In this document: piece after piece, positions 1-6,930 of the stretch
Layout: each line of letters begins with the position of its first letter
Position numbering within the stretch: position 1 is the first letter of the stretch
DNA from: Aquifex sp.
GTDB taxonomy: Bacteria; Aquificota; Aquificia; Aquificales; Aquificaceae
NCBI GenBank assembly: GCA_003978875.1
Contig: QNXQ01000020.1
Span: 1 to 9,110, forward strand
Direction: 5' to 3'
DNA length: 9,110 nt
The notes under the pieces: generated by a model
What the model saw: only the letters and a program-made list of their open reading frames with translations
What the model was told of the DNA's origin: nothing
The model's database searches: none
Position numbers and translations under genes: made by a program

Positions 1-498
1 GAAGAGGGAGCAGAGCCTATAGTGGAGCCTGTATCCACATGGATTGAATACCTTATATATGAAAAAATTCTGGAGACCAAAGAAAGAGCTTTTAAGGACA
101 GAGTTAAAGCCCTTAAAATTGTATCTCTTCTAAAACTTCTACATCTTTATTTCAGAGGAGTTTACAACCTCTACAGATTTGCTTTAGGAAACAAACCGGA
201 CCCATTGAAGGAGCAAAAGAAACTGGCAAAATACGCCCAGGATTATTACAACGTAAGACTTGCTGGAGGAGAGGGACATATGGAAGTGGGAAAACATATA
301 TACATGGTTAAACACAAGAAAGCCCATATGGTTATATCGGTAAAACCCTTTGGCTGTATGCCTTCGACTCAGAGTGATGGAGTTCAGTCTAAGGTGATAG
401 AGGACTTAGGAGGAAGTATTTTCGTTTCTGTTGAAACTTCAGGAGATGCGGAGACGAACGTAAAAAGTAGAATTCTTATGAAAACGAAGCGAAGCTAA
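1..498 (+). CDS. COG3580/COG3581-type acyl-CoA dehydratase/activase-related protein, 5' partial and prematurely stopped
   Basis: The frame is open from base 1, so the gene begins outside the window. The GTG at 22 is only an internal Val codon, because the residues before it (EEGAEPI) already fit the family. What remains looks like the C-terminal part of the large proteins related to 2-hydroxyglutaryl/benzoyl-CoA dehydratase subunits and their activases. Visible marks are EPVSTWIEYLIYE near the left edge, GGEGHMEVGKHI at about 260-295, VKPFGCMPST with a single Cys at about 340-366, SDGVQSKVIEDL, and VETSGDAETNVKSRILM ending at 480. In relatives these motifs lie in the region that binds an iron-sulfur cluster and CoA substrate; the role of this class is poorly defined. 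The frame stops at 498 just after an A4 run, while the expected C-terminus continues in another frame (see 483-659). It may be a pseudogene or carry a sequence error. Family assignment is fairly sure, function is not. Confidence 0.65.
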   Translation, partial: EEGAEPIVEPVSTWIEYLIYEKILETKERAFKDRVKALKIVSLLKLLHLYFRGVYNLYRFALGNKPDPLKEQKKLAKYAQDYYNVRLAGGEGHMEVGKHIYMVKHKKAHMVISVKPFGCMPSTQSDGVQSKVIEDLGGSIFVSVETSGDAETNVKSRILMKTKRS

Positions 499-659
499 AG
501 GCTTTTGAAGAGTACGAAAGAACAAAGGAAGAATTAAAGATAAAGGATGAGGATATAGAAAAAGCTCTACTGAAAAATCCTGAATTGAAAAATGCTAGCT
601 TAAGGCTACCAAACAAATATATCTCCACTTCTGCAAACGCTCTTCTACTGGTTAAATAA
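483..659 (+). pseudogene. Frameshifted C-terminal remainder of the upstream COG3580/COG3581-type gene
   Basis: From 483 the frame shifted relative to the 1-498 gene is open until TAA at 657-659. It reads NEAKLKAFEEYERTKEEL, then KIKDEDIEKALLKNPELKN, and ends NALLLVK. This is a Lys/Glu-rich helical tail. In relatives a segment of this kind (EAK..A..E) follows the SRILM-type motif that closes the upstream frame at 480. One extra A in the A4 run at 481-484 would join the two parts into one protein ending at 659. No start codon or ribosome binding site suggests independent translation. The stretch also explains why 499-644 is not true intergenic DNA. Its end overlaps the convergent ModE-like gene by 15 bp (645-659). 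Whether the shift is biological or a sequencing artefact cannot be told from this sequence. Confidence 0.6.
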
Positions 660-950
660 CTTTGTTACGTTTTCAAATACCCTTTTTGCTTCTTCGTACT
701 TCTTTAAGAGCTTTTCTCCTTTTTCGGTAAGTTCAGCACCTTTACCTCTTTTTCTGATTACTACCCTATAACCTAACCTGCTTTCCATAGCCTTCAGGTG
801 TTCCAAAGTTTTTTTGTAGGATATTCCCAGTCGTTTTGAGGTTTCCTTTATGGAACCCGTTTCCCTTATTCCTTTTAGAATTCGATACTTCAAATCTGTA
901 AGAACGGGTTCTCCATCTTTTTCGAACCAAATTTTATACTTTAGCTTCAT
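645..950 (-). CDS. ModE-like winged helix-turn-helix DNA-binding protein, single domain
   Basis: This is a 101-residue protein resembling the N-terminal DNA-binding domain of ModE, the molybdate-responsive repressor. The family pattern is clear: an opening strand (KIWFEKDGEPVLTDLKYRIL), then the HTH GSIKETSKRLGISYKKTLEHL (about residues 32-52), then the wing VVIRKRGKGAELTEKGEKLL (about 64-83), ending in a helix. It lacks the C-terminal molybdate-binding (MOP/TOBE) domains of full ModE, so it either senses molybdate through another protein or does not sense it at all. Short stand-alone forms are known in archaea and thermophiles. Its ATG shares one base with the yggS stop (TGATG at 952-948), so the two genes are probably translationally coupled. 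A GGGGAG about 12 nt before the ATG could serve as a weak ribosome binding site. No molybdate transport gene lies in the window, so the target is unknown. Confidence 0.78.
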   Translation of the reverse strand: MKLKYKIWFEKDGEPVLTDLKYRILKGIRETGSIKETSKRLGISYKKTLEHLKAMESRLGYRVVIRKRGKGAELTEKGEKLLKKYEEAKRVFENVTKLFNQ

Positions 951-1636
951 CAGTACTTCCGCTCCCCGAAGAGCAAAGTACCTATACGTACAATTGTAGC
1001 TCCTTCTTCTATAGCGACTTCAAAATCGTTTGACATGCCCATTGAAAGATGTGGTAAAGATACGTTGTATTCCTGCTGAAGTTCATCTCTCAGTTTTCTG
1101 AGTTTCCTAAAGTATGGCCTCACTTCTTCAGGGTTATCAAAATACGGAGGTATAGTCATTAGGCCTATAACTTTTACATTCGGAAGCTCAAGAGTATACT
1201 CGAAAAGTTCCTTTAGATTTTCCGGCTGGACACCCCCTTTCGTTTCTTCACCACCTACGTTTACTTCTATAAGAACCTCTTGAATTATATTATTTTTTAA
1301 AGCTCTTTTCTGTATCTCGTCCGCTAAATTTTTTCTATCCAGAGAGTGGATTAATACTACCTTATTCATTAAATACTTTACTTTATTCGTTTGAAGTTTT
1401 CCTATAAAGTGCCATTCGATATTTAAATCTTTAAGAGCTTCTAATTTTTTCAAGAATTCCTGCACTCTGTTTTCACCGTAAACCCTTAAACCACAATTGT
1501 AAAATTCCCTTATCACTTCAGGAGAAACGGTTTTAGAAGCCCCGAGCAATTTTGCACATTTACTACCTCTTGACGCTCTTTCGCAAGCTTTTTCGATTCT
1601 TTCGAGGATTTCTTCCAGTCTTTCACAAACGTTCAT
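950..1636 (-). CDS. yggS: Pyridoxal-phosphate homeostasis protein, YggS/PLPBP family
   Basis: This 228-residue protein has the usual length of the family. It folds as a TIM barrel like the N-terminal domain of alanine racemase, binds PLP and keeps free PLP in balance, with no known catalytic reaction. Family marks are all present: LLGASKTV with the PLP-binding Lys at K35, YGENRVQE, WHFIGKLQTNK, HSLDR, VNVGGEETKGG, GLMTIPP, LSMGMSNDFEVAIEEGATIVRIGTLLFG near the C-terminus (phosphate-binding part). It is the first gene of a two-gene unit with the ModE-like regulator, and it diverges from tpiA across 29 bp. No Shine-Dalgarno sequence precedes the ATG; the bases directly before it are TTCCT, as also before tpiA. 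The identification is firm. In many bacteria yggS neighbours cell-division or proline genes, which is not the case here. Confidence 0.95.
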   Translation of the reverse strand: MNVCERLEEILERIEKACERASRGSKCAKLLGASKTVSPEVIREFYNCGLRVYGENRVQEFLKKLEALKDLNIEWHFIGKLQTNKVKYLMNKVVLIHSLDRKNLADEIQKRALKNNIIQEVLIEVNVGGEETKGGVQPENLKELFEYTLELPNVKVIGLMTIPPYFDNPEEVRPYFRKLRKLRDELQQEYNVSLPHLSMGMSNDFEVAIEEGATIVRIGTLLFGERKY

Positions 1637-1650
1637 AGGAAATATTATGT
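1621..1650. promoter_or_regulatory. Possible divergent promoter elements between yggS and tpiA
   Basis: For tpiA (+), TTTCAC at 1621-1626 and TATTAT at 1643-1648 are 16 bp apart and resemble sigma-70 -35 and -10 boxes. Transcription would then begin about ten bases before the ATG, giving a very short leader. This fits the absence of a Shine-Dalgarno sequence. For yggS (-), CATAAT at 1650-1645 is a possible -10 box with no good -35. The two candidates overlap, so the polymerases would compete. These are visual matches only, and such matches are common in AT-rich DNA. Confidence 0.3.
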
Positions 1651-1669
1651 GTAGAATGAATTCCTATGA
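1633..1669. repeat. 9-bp inverted repeat covering both start codons of the divergent yggS and tpiA genes
   Basis: TCATAGGAA at 1633-1641 is the exact reverse complement of TTCCTATGA at 1661-1669, with 19 bp between. Each arm contains one start codon (yggS ATG on - at 1636-1634, tpiA ATG on + at 1666-1668). The two mRNAs therefore share the same start context, TTCCTATGA. It could be an operator for a dimeric regulator acting on both genes, or a chance result of two similar start contexts. No regulator can be named. Confidence 0.5.
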
Positions 1670-2409
1670 GAAGGCTTATAGCTGCAAACTGGAAAATGAA
1701 TAAAACCGTAAAGGAAACCGAGGAATACATTAAAAAGTTCTTAAAATTTGTCGAACACCCAGAAAGCAGGGAAATCCTAATATGCCCGCCTTTCACTTCC
1801 CTTCACGTTGCAAGTCAGCTACTCCAGGGAACAGGAGTAAAACTCGGAGCCCAGAATTGTCACTACGAGAAGAAGGGAGCTTATACAGGAGAAATATCAA
1901 TACCCATGCTTCAAGAGTTGGGTTGTGAGTATGTAATAGTGGGTCACTCCGAAAGAAGACATATATTCGGAGAAACCGATGAACTAATTCATAAAAAGAT
2001 TGTAGCCTGCCTTGAAATGGGAATAAGACCTATCCTTTGTGTAGGAGAGAAAAAGGAAGAAAGGGAAGCGGGAATGACCTTTAAAGTTATAGAAACCCAG
2101 ATAAAACTTGCACTCGCTGGAGTGGAAGAACATATAGATAAGATAGACATAGCTTACGAACCCGTTTGGGCAATAGGAACGGGTACTCCCGCAACACCCG
2201 AAGACGCCGTAGAAGTACACACCTTCATAAGAAATCTTTTGAATGAACTCAATCCTAACAATGAAGGGAAAACGAGAATCCTCTACGGAGGAAGTGTCAA
2301 ACCTGATAACGCGAAAGAATTTATGAAACATGATGCCATAGGCGGACTCCTGGTGGGAACTGCCAGTTTAGATCCTGAATCCTTTGCTAAGATTGTGTAT
2401 TCCTTTTAG
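1666..2409 (+). CDS. tpiA: Triosephosphate isomerase
   Basis: This cytosolic glycolytic and gluconeogenic enzyme interconverts dihydroxyacetone phosphate and glyceraldehyde 3-phosphate. At 247 residues it has the normal bacterial length, and all active-site parts are visible: AANWKMN with N8 and catalytic K10, VGHSERR with H94, YEPVWAIGTG with the general base E165 and the start of flexible loop 6, LYGGSVKPDNA (phosphate binding, about 207-216), and GGLLVGTASL near the end. The start is fixed by the family N-terminus (MRRLIAANWK). No Shine-Dalgarno sequence is seen before the ATG. The gene stands alone on the + strand, divergent from yggS. Its last 42 bp overlap the end of the permease gene on the other strand, and a hairpin (2397-2421) sits at its stop codon. 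In an autotroph it would run mainly in the gluconeogenic direction, which is an inference from lineage. Confidence 0.98.
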   Translation: MRRLIAANWKMNKTVKETEEYIKKFLKFVEHPESREILICPPFTSLHVASQLLQGTGVKLGAQNCHYEKKGAYTGEISIPMLQELGCEYVIVGHSERRHIFGETDELIHKKIVACLEMGIRPILCVGEKKEEREAGMTFKVIETQIKLALAGVEEHIDKIDIAYEPVWAIGTGTPATPEDAVEVHTFIRNLLNELNPNNEGKTRILYGGSVKPDNAKEFMKHDAIGGLLVGTASLDPESFAKIVYSF

Positions 2410-3438
2410 AGTAAGGAATACCAATAGAATTATCGGTATAAGCGATAGATTTGCCGGCTGGTTTGCCTTTTGAGTAAGTATTTTTGGAAAGAGAACTATA
2501 CCCCAGAGGGATATAACGGCGAAAATAAAGGGTAAAACTACTTTCTTGAGTTCCCTAAACCTAAAGTAAAGGTATAGGGTAAATAAGGAGATAAAGAAGG
2601 GTAGGAGTGAAAATAGAATTCTGAATATCAGCTCTCCGAGGTATATCTCCGCATTCAGGCCGAATTTTCTACTCTTTGCGGATAGTTCTAATAAGTCCTT
2701 CAGCGATAAAAAGTCTATCTTCTCGGCGAACAACTGAACATCCTTGAGTGTAAGACCGAGGTCTATCCTCTTGTTGTAAAGAAATTTTCTTTTTCCTTCA
2801 AGGAAATTATAAAATTCTCCATTTATCGCAAACAGATTATCATCTTCCCATTTTCCCGTAAAAACTTTGAGTATTTCTACCGGATTTAAAGAAGATTTAT
2901 TTACCTTTATTGAGTAGAGATTGAAAAGAGTTCCATCGGAAAGATTTAAATTCTCTATATAGTAGTAGCTTTTGAAGTTTTTTCCTTCCTTTAAAAACCA
3001 AAAATTCTTTATTACTCCACCAATTCTTTGTTTCTTTTTAAAGGTTTTTTCTATGTACCATAAATTACCTATAAGTTTTGGGAATAAAAATTGATTTCCC
3101 AGTATAAAAATAAAGGAAAGAAAAAGAGAAAAGGTAAGCAGAGGTGCGGAAAACCTCAAAGGTGATATCATAAAGCTCTGGAGTGTAAGGTCTATTTTCT
3201 TTTCAAAAATTCTCTTTAAAAAAAGGATTATAGCTATTGATAGTATGATAAAAGAGAGATAATAAAAGCCTAAAGGTAGCAGATTGAAAAAATACTCGAG
3301 AGCGATTTTAAAATTTTTTTCCTTGAAACCCAAGAGGAAGTCAAGTAAAGCGTATGTAGAAACGAGAATTACACTTACAAAACTTACCGCAGTAAATACC
3401 GTAAGAAAGTTAAGCAGGGTATATCTGTCGAAAAGCAT
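2368..3438 (-). CDS. LptF/LptG-type permease of the lipopolysaccharide export transporter
   Basis: This 356-residue inner-membrane protein has the layout of the YjgP/YjgQ family. It shows three hydrophobic helices (about 8-33, 55-75, 97-118), a long soluble periplasmic part (about 125-265, the jellyroll region), and three more helices (about 268-290, 299-318, 331-346). The opening DRYTLLNFL is typical (DRY.l..fl). In known systems LptF and LptG pair with the ATPase LptB and pull LPS from the inner membrane to LptC and LptA. Which of the two this is cannot be said, and the partner is not in the window. The coupling-helix region (about 80-96) departs from the usual S-E-[IL]..M.A.G pattern, reading KKIDLTLQSFMIS. 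It is the last gene of the - strand block, 12 bp after the helicase, with no clear ribosome binding site. Its C-terminal 14 codons overlap tpiA on the other strand. Confidence 0.82.
   Translation of the reverse strand: MLFDRYTLLNFLTVFTAVSFVSVILVSTYALLDFLLGFKEKNFKIALEYFFNLLPLGFYYLSFIILSIAIILFLKRIFEKKIDLTLQSFMISPLRFSAPLLTFSLFLSFIFILGNQFLFPKLIGNLWYIEKTFKKKQRIGGVIKNFWFLKEGKNFKSYYYIENLNLSDGTLFNLYSIKVNKSSLNPVEILKVFTGKWEDDNLFAINGEFYNFLEGKRKFLYNKRIDLGLTLKDVQLFAEKIDFLSLKDLLELSAKSRKFGLNAEIYLGELIFRILFSLLPFFISLFTLYLYFRFRELKKVVLPFIFAVISLWGIVLFPKILTQKANQPANLSLIPIILLVFLTLKGIHNLSKGFRI
2397..2421. terminator. 9-bp-stem hairpin at the tail-to-tail junction of tpiA and the permease gene
   Basis: GTATTCCTT (2397-2405) and AAGGAATAC (2413-2421) are perfect reverse complements around a 7-base loop that contains the end of the tpiA stop codon. 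The hairpin lies in the 3' end of tpiA and, on the other strand, in the last codons of the permease gene. There is no T-run on either side, so it is not a standard Rho-independent terminator. It could still stabilise 3' ends or help stop transcription from both directions. Confidence 0.4.
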
Positions 3439-3450
3439 ATAAAGAAAATA

Positions 3451-5382
3451 CTACCAGAAAGGATACCTGTATCTGGATTTGGTAAATCTGCCTTTCGAAA
3501 TTATTCTTATTCCGATAGAGTTAAGAAAATCTATAAATTCCCTGTATCGCCATATTCTGTTGTCGCAAATAACAATAGTCCCTCTATCGGATTTCTGTCT
3601 TACTAACCTTCCCACTCCCTGTCTGAATCTTATGTAGGCTTTTCTCCTTTGGTATAAAAACGTGTCTTCTCCTCGCTCCTTTAGAAACTTTATCCTGTGG
3701 TAAGTTAAAGGCTCCTTAGGATTTTCAAAGGGTAATTTTGACATCAAGATACCTTTATCTCCCTTAACGTCCACACCTGTCCATAAGCTATCCAGTCCTA
3801 TCAGAACCTTTATGTGGCCGTTTCTCAAGTACTCTATCAATTTTGTAAGGCTATCTTTTCCCTGAATGCCGACTTCTTCCTCTTCATCGAAGAGTTTTAA
3901 GTGTTCTTTATTAGTAAGGAGAACTAATACTTTGTCGTATTGGGAACGAAGGATGTAATAGCTGTTTAGGAGTTTTTCTTTCCAGTCTTCCCTTTTAGGA
4001 TTTGTGTTCTCAATTATTACTGTGGAGCGCGTATAGTCATAGCTATGCTCGAGTTTATGGTATTCTCCCACAATTCCCGTAGTAAGGTAGATATCTTCGG
4101 GTTCAATAGTAGCGGAAGTAAGAACTACTCCTTTATAATCCTCAGGCTCTACAATACCCTGCGGAAATATATAAAAGGCTTCTAATCTGTAATTGTACCC
4201 GTTTAACTTTTTGCTCCAATTCCTGCTTATCTGAAAGCCTATGCCCTCTTCTTCCCTGTCCGCAAGTCCTATAAAAGCCTTAAGCTTATTTAATTTTCTC
4301 TTGTAAAAATCGAGCTTCTTAATTAAGTCTATTAAATCCCTCTCCTCCGAGGTAGGTTCCTCGTAGCCCGCGTTTAAATTTTCTATAAACTCCTCCTCAA
4401 ATAACAAAGTATTTGCTATGTAGTCCTTAAAGGTGAAGCTTACCATTAACCTGTTTTCTGCAAAATCTCTTACTTCCTTTTTTATCTTTTCACGGAGTTT
4501 ATTGACACTTATCCTCAAGGGTTCGTAGAGGAGTTCCCTCATTTGAGGGATATATTCTTTTAAATCCTCTAAAGGTATTTCCCTATCTTCCTCCGAAAAA
4601 AGCCCTTCAAAGTTCTTTATGAAGAATTCCTCAGCGGGAAGGTAAACACTTTCCCCTAAGAGTTTTTCTAATCCCCTTTGAACATCTTTAAACCAGTATA
4701 GAGATATACCGAAGGTGGTGGCGAGGGTAAGGTATCGGTCAAGTTCATGGGCTTCGTCTATTATAAGAATACGTTCCTTTGTATCAAAATCTTTGAGAGC
4801 TAAGAGCGAGTGATTAATAACGAGAATATCAGCACTCGCTTCGCGTTTTTTTACCCTACTCCAGTAATAACACTGGCTAAAATACGGACAGGTTTGCCTG
4901 TAAGCGTATGTGCAGTAATCTTCATCCACGTTAATTTTCGTAAGGCTTTCCATGGAAATACCGGTAAGGGTTAAATCCCCGTCCCACTCGGTTTCTATGA
5001 GAGTTTCTATTTCTAATCTATCTGCAGCTTCGATTTCTTCTTTGAAGAATCTATCCAGACAGAGGTAGTTTCCTTTACCTTTAATTACGGCGTAGTTAAC
5101 TTTTTTACCTGTAAGAATTTTCCAATGACTTGAGAGGAACTCTATATCCCTCTTTAGTTGGTCTTGAAGGATCTTTGTCCCTGTTGAAATTATAGCTTTT
5201 TGCTGTCTTACAATTATCGGAATCAAATAAGCAAAAGTTTTACCCGTTCCCGTCGGAGCTTCTACAAGCTTTACTCCACCATTTTGTACCGTCTCATCAA
5301 CAATGGATATCATATCCCTCTGAGATTTTCTTTCTTCAAATCCCTTTCTGATTAAGTATTCATAAAAATCCAAAGGAGTCAT
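3451..5382 (-). CDS. dinG: DinG/XPD-type superfamily 2 ATP-dependent DNA helicase with iron-sulfur cluster
   Basis: This 643-residue protein carries the full helicase core. Q21 in RKSQRDMI marks the Q-motif region. Walker A is APTGTGKT at 42-49, and Walker B is IIDEAH with DEAH at 209-212. VLTSATIEP lies at about 420-428, LIGLDSLWTGVDVKGD at about 527-542, and motif VI QGVGRLVR at 588-595. Four cysteines between Walker A and DEAH (C108, C157, C165, C171) match the 4Fe-4S domain of XPD, FancJ and DinG. Known relatives unwind DNA 5' to 3', including D-loops, R-loops and forked DNA, in repair and in resolving replication-transcription conflicts. There is no exonuclease domain, unlike Gram-positive DinG. 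The ATG follows the deoC stop with no gap (TAAATG) and no Shine-Dalgarno sequence is seen, so reinitiation after deoC is likely. The family is sure; DinG versus a YoaA-like paralogue is not resolved. Confidence 0.9.
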   Translation of the reverse strand: MTPLDFYEYLIRKGFEERKSQRDMISIVDETVQNGGVKLVEAPTGTGKTFAYLIPIIVRQQKAIISTGTKILQDQLKRDIEFLSSHWKILTGKKVNYAVIKGKGNYLCLDRFFKEEIEAADRLEIETLIETEWDGDLTLTGISMESLTKINVDEDYCTYAYRQTCPYFSQCYYWSRVKKREASADILVINHSLLALKDFDTKERILIIDEAHELDRYLTLATTFGISLYWFKDVQRGLEKLLGESVYLPAEEFFIKNFEGLFSEEDREIPLEDLKEYIPQMRELLYEPLRISVNKLREKIKKEVRDFAENRLMVSFTFKDYIANTLLFEEEFIENLNAGYEEPTSEERDLIDLIKKLDFYKRKLNKLKAFIGLADREEEGIGFQISRNWSKKLNGYNYRLEAFYIFPQGIVEPEDYKGVVLTSATIEPEDIYLTTGIVGEYHKLEHSYDYTRSTVIIENTNPKREDWKEKLLNSYYILRSQYDKVLVLLTNKEHLKLFDEEEEVGIQGKDSLTKLIEYLRNGHIKVLIGLDSLWTGVDVKGDKGILMSKLPFENPKEPLTYHRIKFLKERGEDTFLYQRRKAYIRFRQGVGRLVRQKSDRGTIVICDNRIWRYREFIDFLNSIGIRIISKGRFTKSRYRYPFW

Positions 5383-6051
5383 TTAAGAAAAAATATAGGA
5401 ACTTAAAGATTCCTTTACTATTTCTATACCGTTACTGGTTCCTATTCTGTCCGCTCCCGCTTCTATCATGGCAAGAGCAGTTTTTAAATCCTTGATTCCA
5501 CCCGAAGCTTTTACTTTAATTTTTCCCTTTCCTGCTTTTTTCAAAAACTTTACATCCTCCGGCGTAGCACCTTTTGGTGCAAATCCTGTAGATGTTTTTA
5601 CAAAATCCGCACCTGTATCTATGCAAATACGAACAGCTTCATCCTTTTCTTTCTCGGTAAGATAGGCGGTTTCTATAATTACCTTGTGTACTACTTTCGG
5701 AGTTTCACGGAAAATCTCCTTAAGTTCCCTTTCAACGTAATTGAAATTCCCAGATTTAAAAGCGGAAATATTTATGACTATGTCCAGTTCTTCCGCTCCG
5801 TCTTCCACCGCACAAACAGCTTCTTTTACCTTTATCGGAGTTTTATTAAGTCCGAGAGGAAATCCAACTACCGAGCAGATTTTTATCTTCCCTTCACTAC
5901 AAGCTTTTGCGAGTTTTACATGAAACGGATTTACGCATACAGCGTATATTCCTAATCTTTCGGATTCCTTTACGAAACTCTCTACTTCCTTTTCGGTAAA
6001 AAAAGGTTTCAGGATAGCGTTATCTATAAAATTCCTTATATCCATCTTCAT
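5383..6051 (-). CDS. deoC: Deoxyribose-phosphate aldolase
   Basis: This class I aldolase reversibly splits 2-deoxyribose 5-phosphate into glyceraldehyde 3-phosphate and acetaldehyde in deoxynucleoside catabolism. At 222 residues it is in the normal range for short bacterial and archaeal DeoC. Active-site residues are in place: D90 in ELDIVIN, the Schiff-base lysine K152 in FVKTSTGF, and the proton-relay lysine K181 in VKASGGI. The phosphate-binding end reads GADRIGTSNG at about 199-208. The usual N-terminal ID.T.LKP appears as IDNAILKP. The ATG overlaps the TGA of the CobW-type gene by 4 nt (ATGA), and its own TAA touches the helicase ATG. A second ATG two codons in (6045-6043) is possible but loses the coupling. 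No other deo genes are nearby; its product glyceraldehyde 3-phosphate is also a TpiA substrate, which is probably coincidence. Confidence 0.95.
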   Translation of the reverse strand: MKMDIRNFIDNAILKPFFTEKEVESFVKESERLGIYAVCVNPFHVKLAKACSEGKIKICSVVGFPLGLNKTPIKVKEAVCAVEDGAEELDIVINISAFKSGNFNYVERELKEIFRETPKVVHKVIIETAYLTEKEKDEAVRICIDTGADFVKTSTGFAPKGATPEDVKFLKKAGKGKIKVKASGGIKDLKTALAMIEAGADRIGTSNGIEIVKESLSSYIFS

Positions 6052-6926
6052 TTGATTAAAACGAGAAAGGAATCTCCCTTGTAATTTTCTGCAGGCATAC
6101 CTATATCGTAATCCCCGAAAACGTAATGAACAATTACTGGGAAAGGATAATCCTTTAACTTCACAATACCTTTTGCCCTTATTACCTCCTTGGGAAGGGA
6201 TTTTAAGAAGTTTACGAGTTCCTCTTCCGTGAGTTCTTTCTCAAAATGAATCACTTCCTCTTTTCTATTTTCGTGGGAATGAATATGAATATTTTCTTTA
6301 AGGTCTACAGGTGCTCCCGTTCCTTTAAACACTTCCGCCGGAACTTTTCCGTAAACCGCTCTGTAAATTTTATAAAAACTTTCCTTTTGCTCCGGAGAAA
6401 AGAGGTTTACTACTTTATACTTGTCTTTGATATTTCTTACTTCTTCCTCTACCCTGACTATATGTTCCTCGTCCACAATATCTATCTTATTGAGAACCAC
6501 TATATTTGCCGTTGCAAGTTGATACTTTGCTGTTTCATCGTCTTTATACTTAAAGAAATTTTTTGTATCTACTACACATATAACGCCTTCCACAAATAGA
6601 CCGAGAGTCTTTAGACTAAAAACTATAGGGAAAGGTTCTGCAGTTCCCGAAGTTTCAACTATAAGCACTTCTGGATTATAATCTTGAATGAGCTTTTGAA
6701 CTGAGCTTTCAAATTCAGCACTCAGTTTACAACATATACAACCTTCCGAGAGTTCTATAACTTCTGAATAAACGTTCTGTAAAATTTTCCCGTCTACACC
6801 TACTTCACCGAACTCATTTACAATTATTGCAACCTTTCTGTCTTTAAGATGTTCTTTTACAGAATTTATTATTAAGCTCGTCTTACCGCTTCCTAAAAAA
6901 CCCGTTATCACAAAAGAGGAAATCAT
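6048..6926 (-). CDS. CobW/COG0523 (G3E) GTPase, putative metallochaperone
   Basis: This 292-residue P-loop GTPase of the G3E class belongs with CobW, YjiA and ZNG1. The Walker A motif GFLGSGKT lies at 9-16. NEFGEVGVDG follows at 37-46. The family-specific metal-binding EGCICC (C63, C65, C66) comes next, then VETSGTAEP at 90-98 and the guanine-specific NKID at 146-149. A short His cluster HIHSH (H214, H216, H218) follows and could bind metal. The C-terminal CobW_C region (about 226-292) is compact. Members load zinc, cobalt or other metals onto client proteins using GTP. The metal and client cannot be told here, because there is no cobalamin or nitrile hydratase gene and no evident Zur site. 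It lies 29 bp after mltG, the largest gap in the - strand block, and overlaps deoC by 4 nt. No Shine-Dalgarno sequence precedes its ATG. Confidence 0.88.
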   Translation of the reverse strand: MISSFVITGFLGSGKTSLIINSVKEHLKDRKVAIIVNEFGEVGVDGKILQNVYSEVIELSEGCICCKLSAEFESSVQKLIQDYNPEVLIVETSGTAEPFPIVFSLKTLGLFVEGVICVVDTKNFFKYKDDETAKYQLATANIVVLNKIDIVDEEHIVRVEEEVRNIKDKYKVVNLFSPEQKESFYKIYRAVYGKVPAEVFKGTGAPVDLKENIHIHSHENRKEEVIHFEKELTEEELVNFLKSLPKEVIRAKGIVKLKDYPFPVIVHYVFGDYDIGMPAENYKGDSFLVLIK

Positions 6927-6930
6927 AGTT

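Noticed and set aside
475..490. Programmed -1 frameshift site
   Set aside because: The bases around the A4 run do not form an X_XXY_YYZ slippery heptamer in the zero frame and no strong downstream hairpin is evident.
597..609. Short TAGC/GCTA hairpin as a terminator for the left-hand gene
   Set aside because: Only a 4-bp stem, no T-run, and it lies in what looks like former coding sequence.
1984..2331. Open frame of 115 codons on the - strand
   Set aside because: It lies wholly inside tpiA in antisense, has low-complexity aromatic composition and no family resemblance.
5468..5955. Three + strand open frames
   Set aside because: All are antisense to deoC, overlap one another and show no recognisable motifs; deoC active-site residues are intact on the other strand.
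6246..6599. Open frame of 117 codons on the + strand
   Set aside because: It is antisense to the CobW-type GTPase, with Phe/Tyr-rich content typical of shadow frames.
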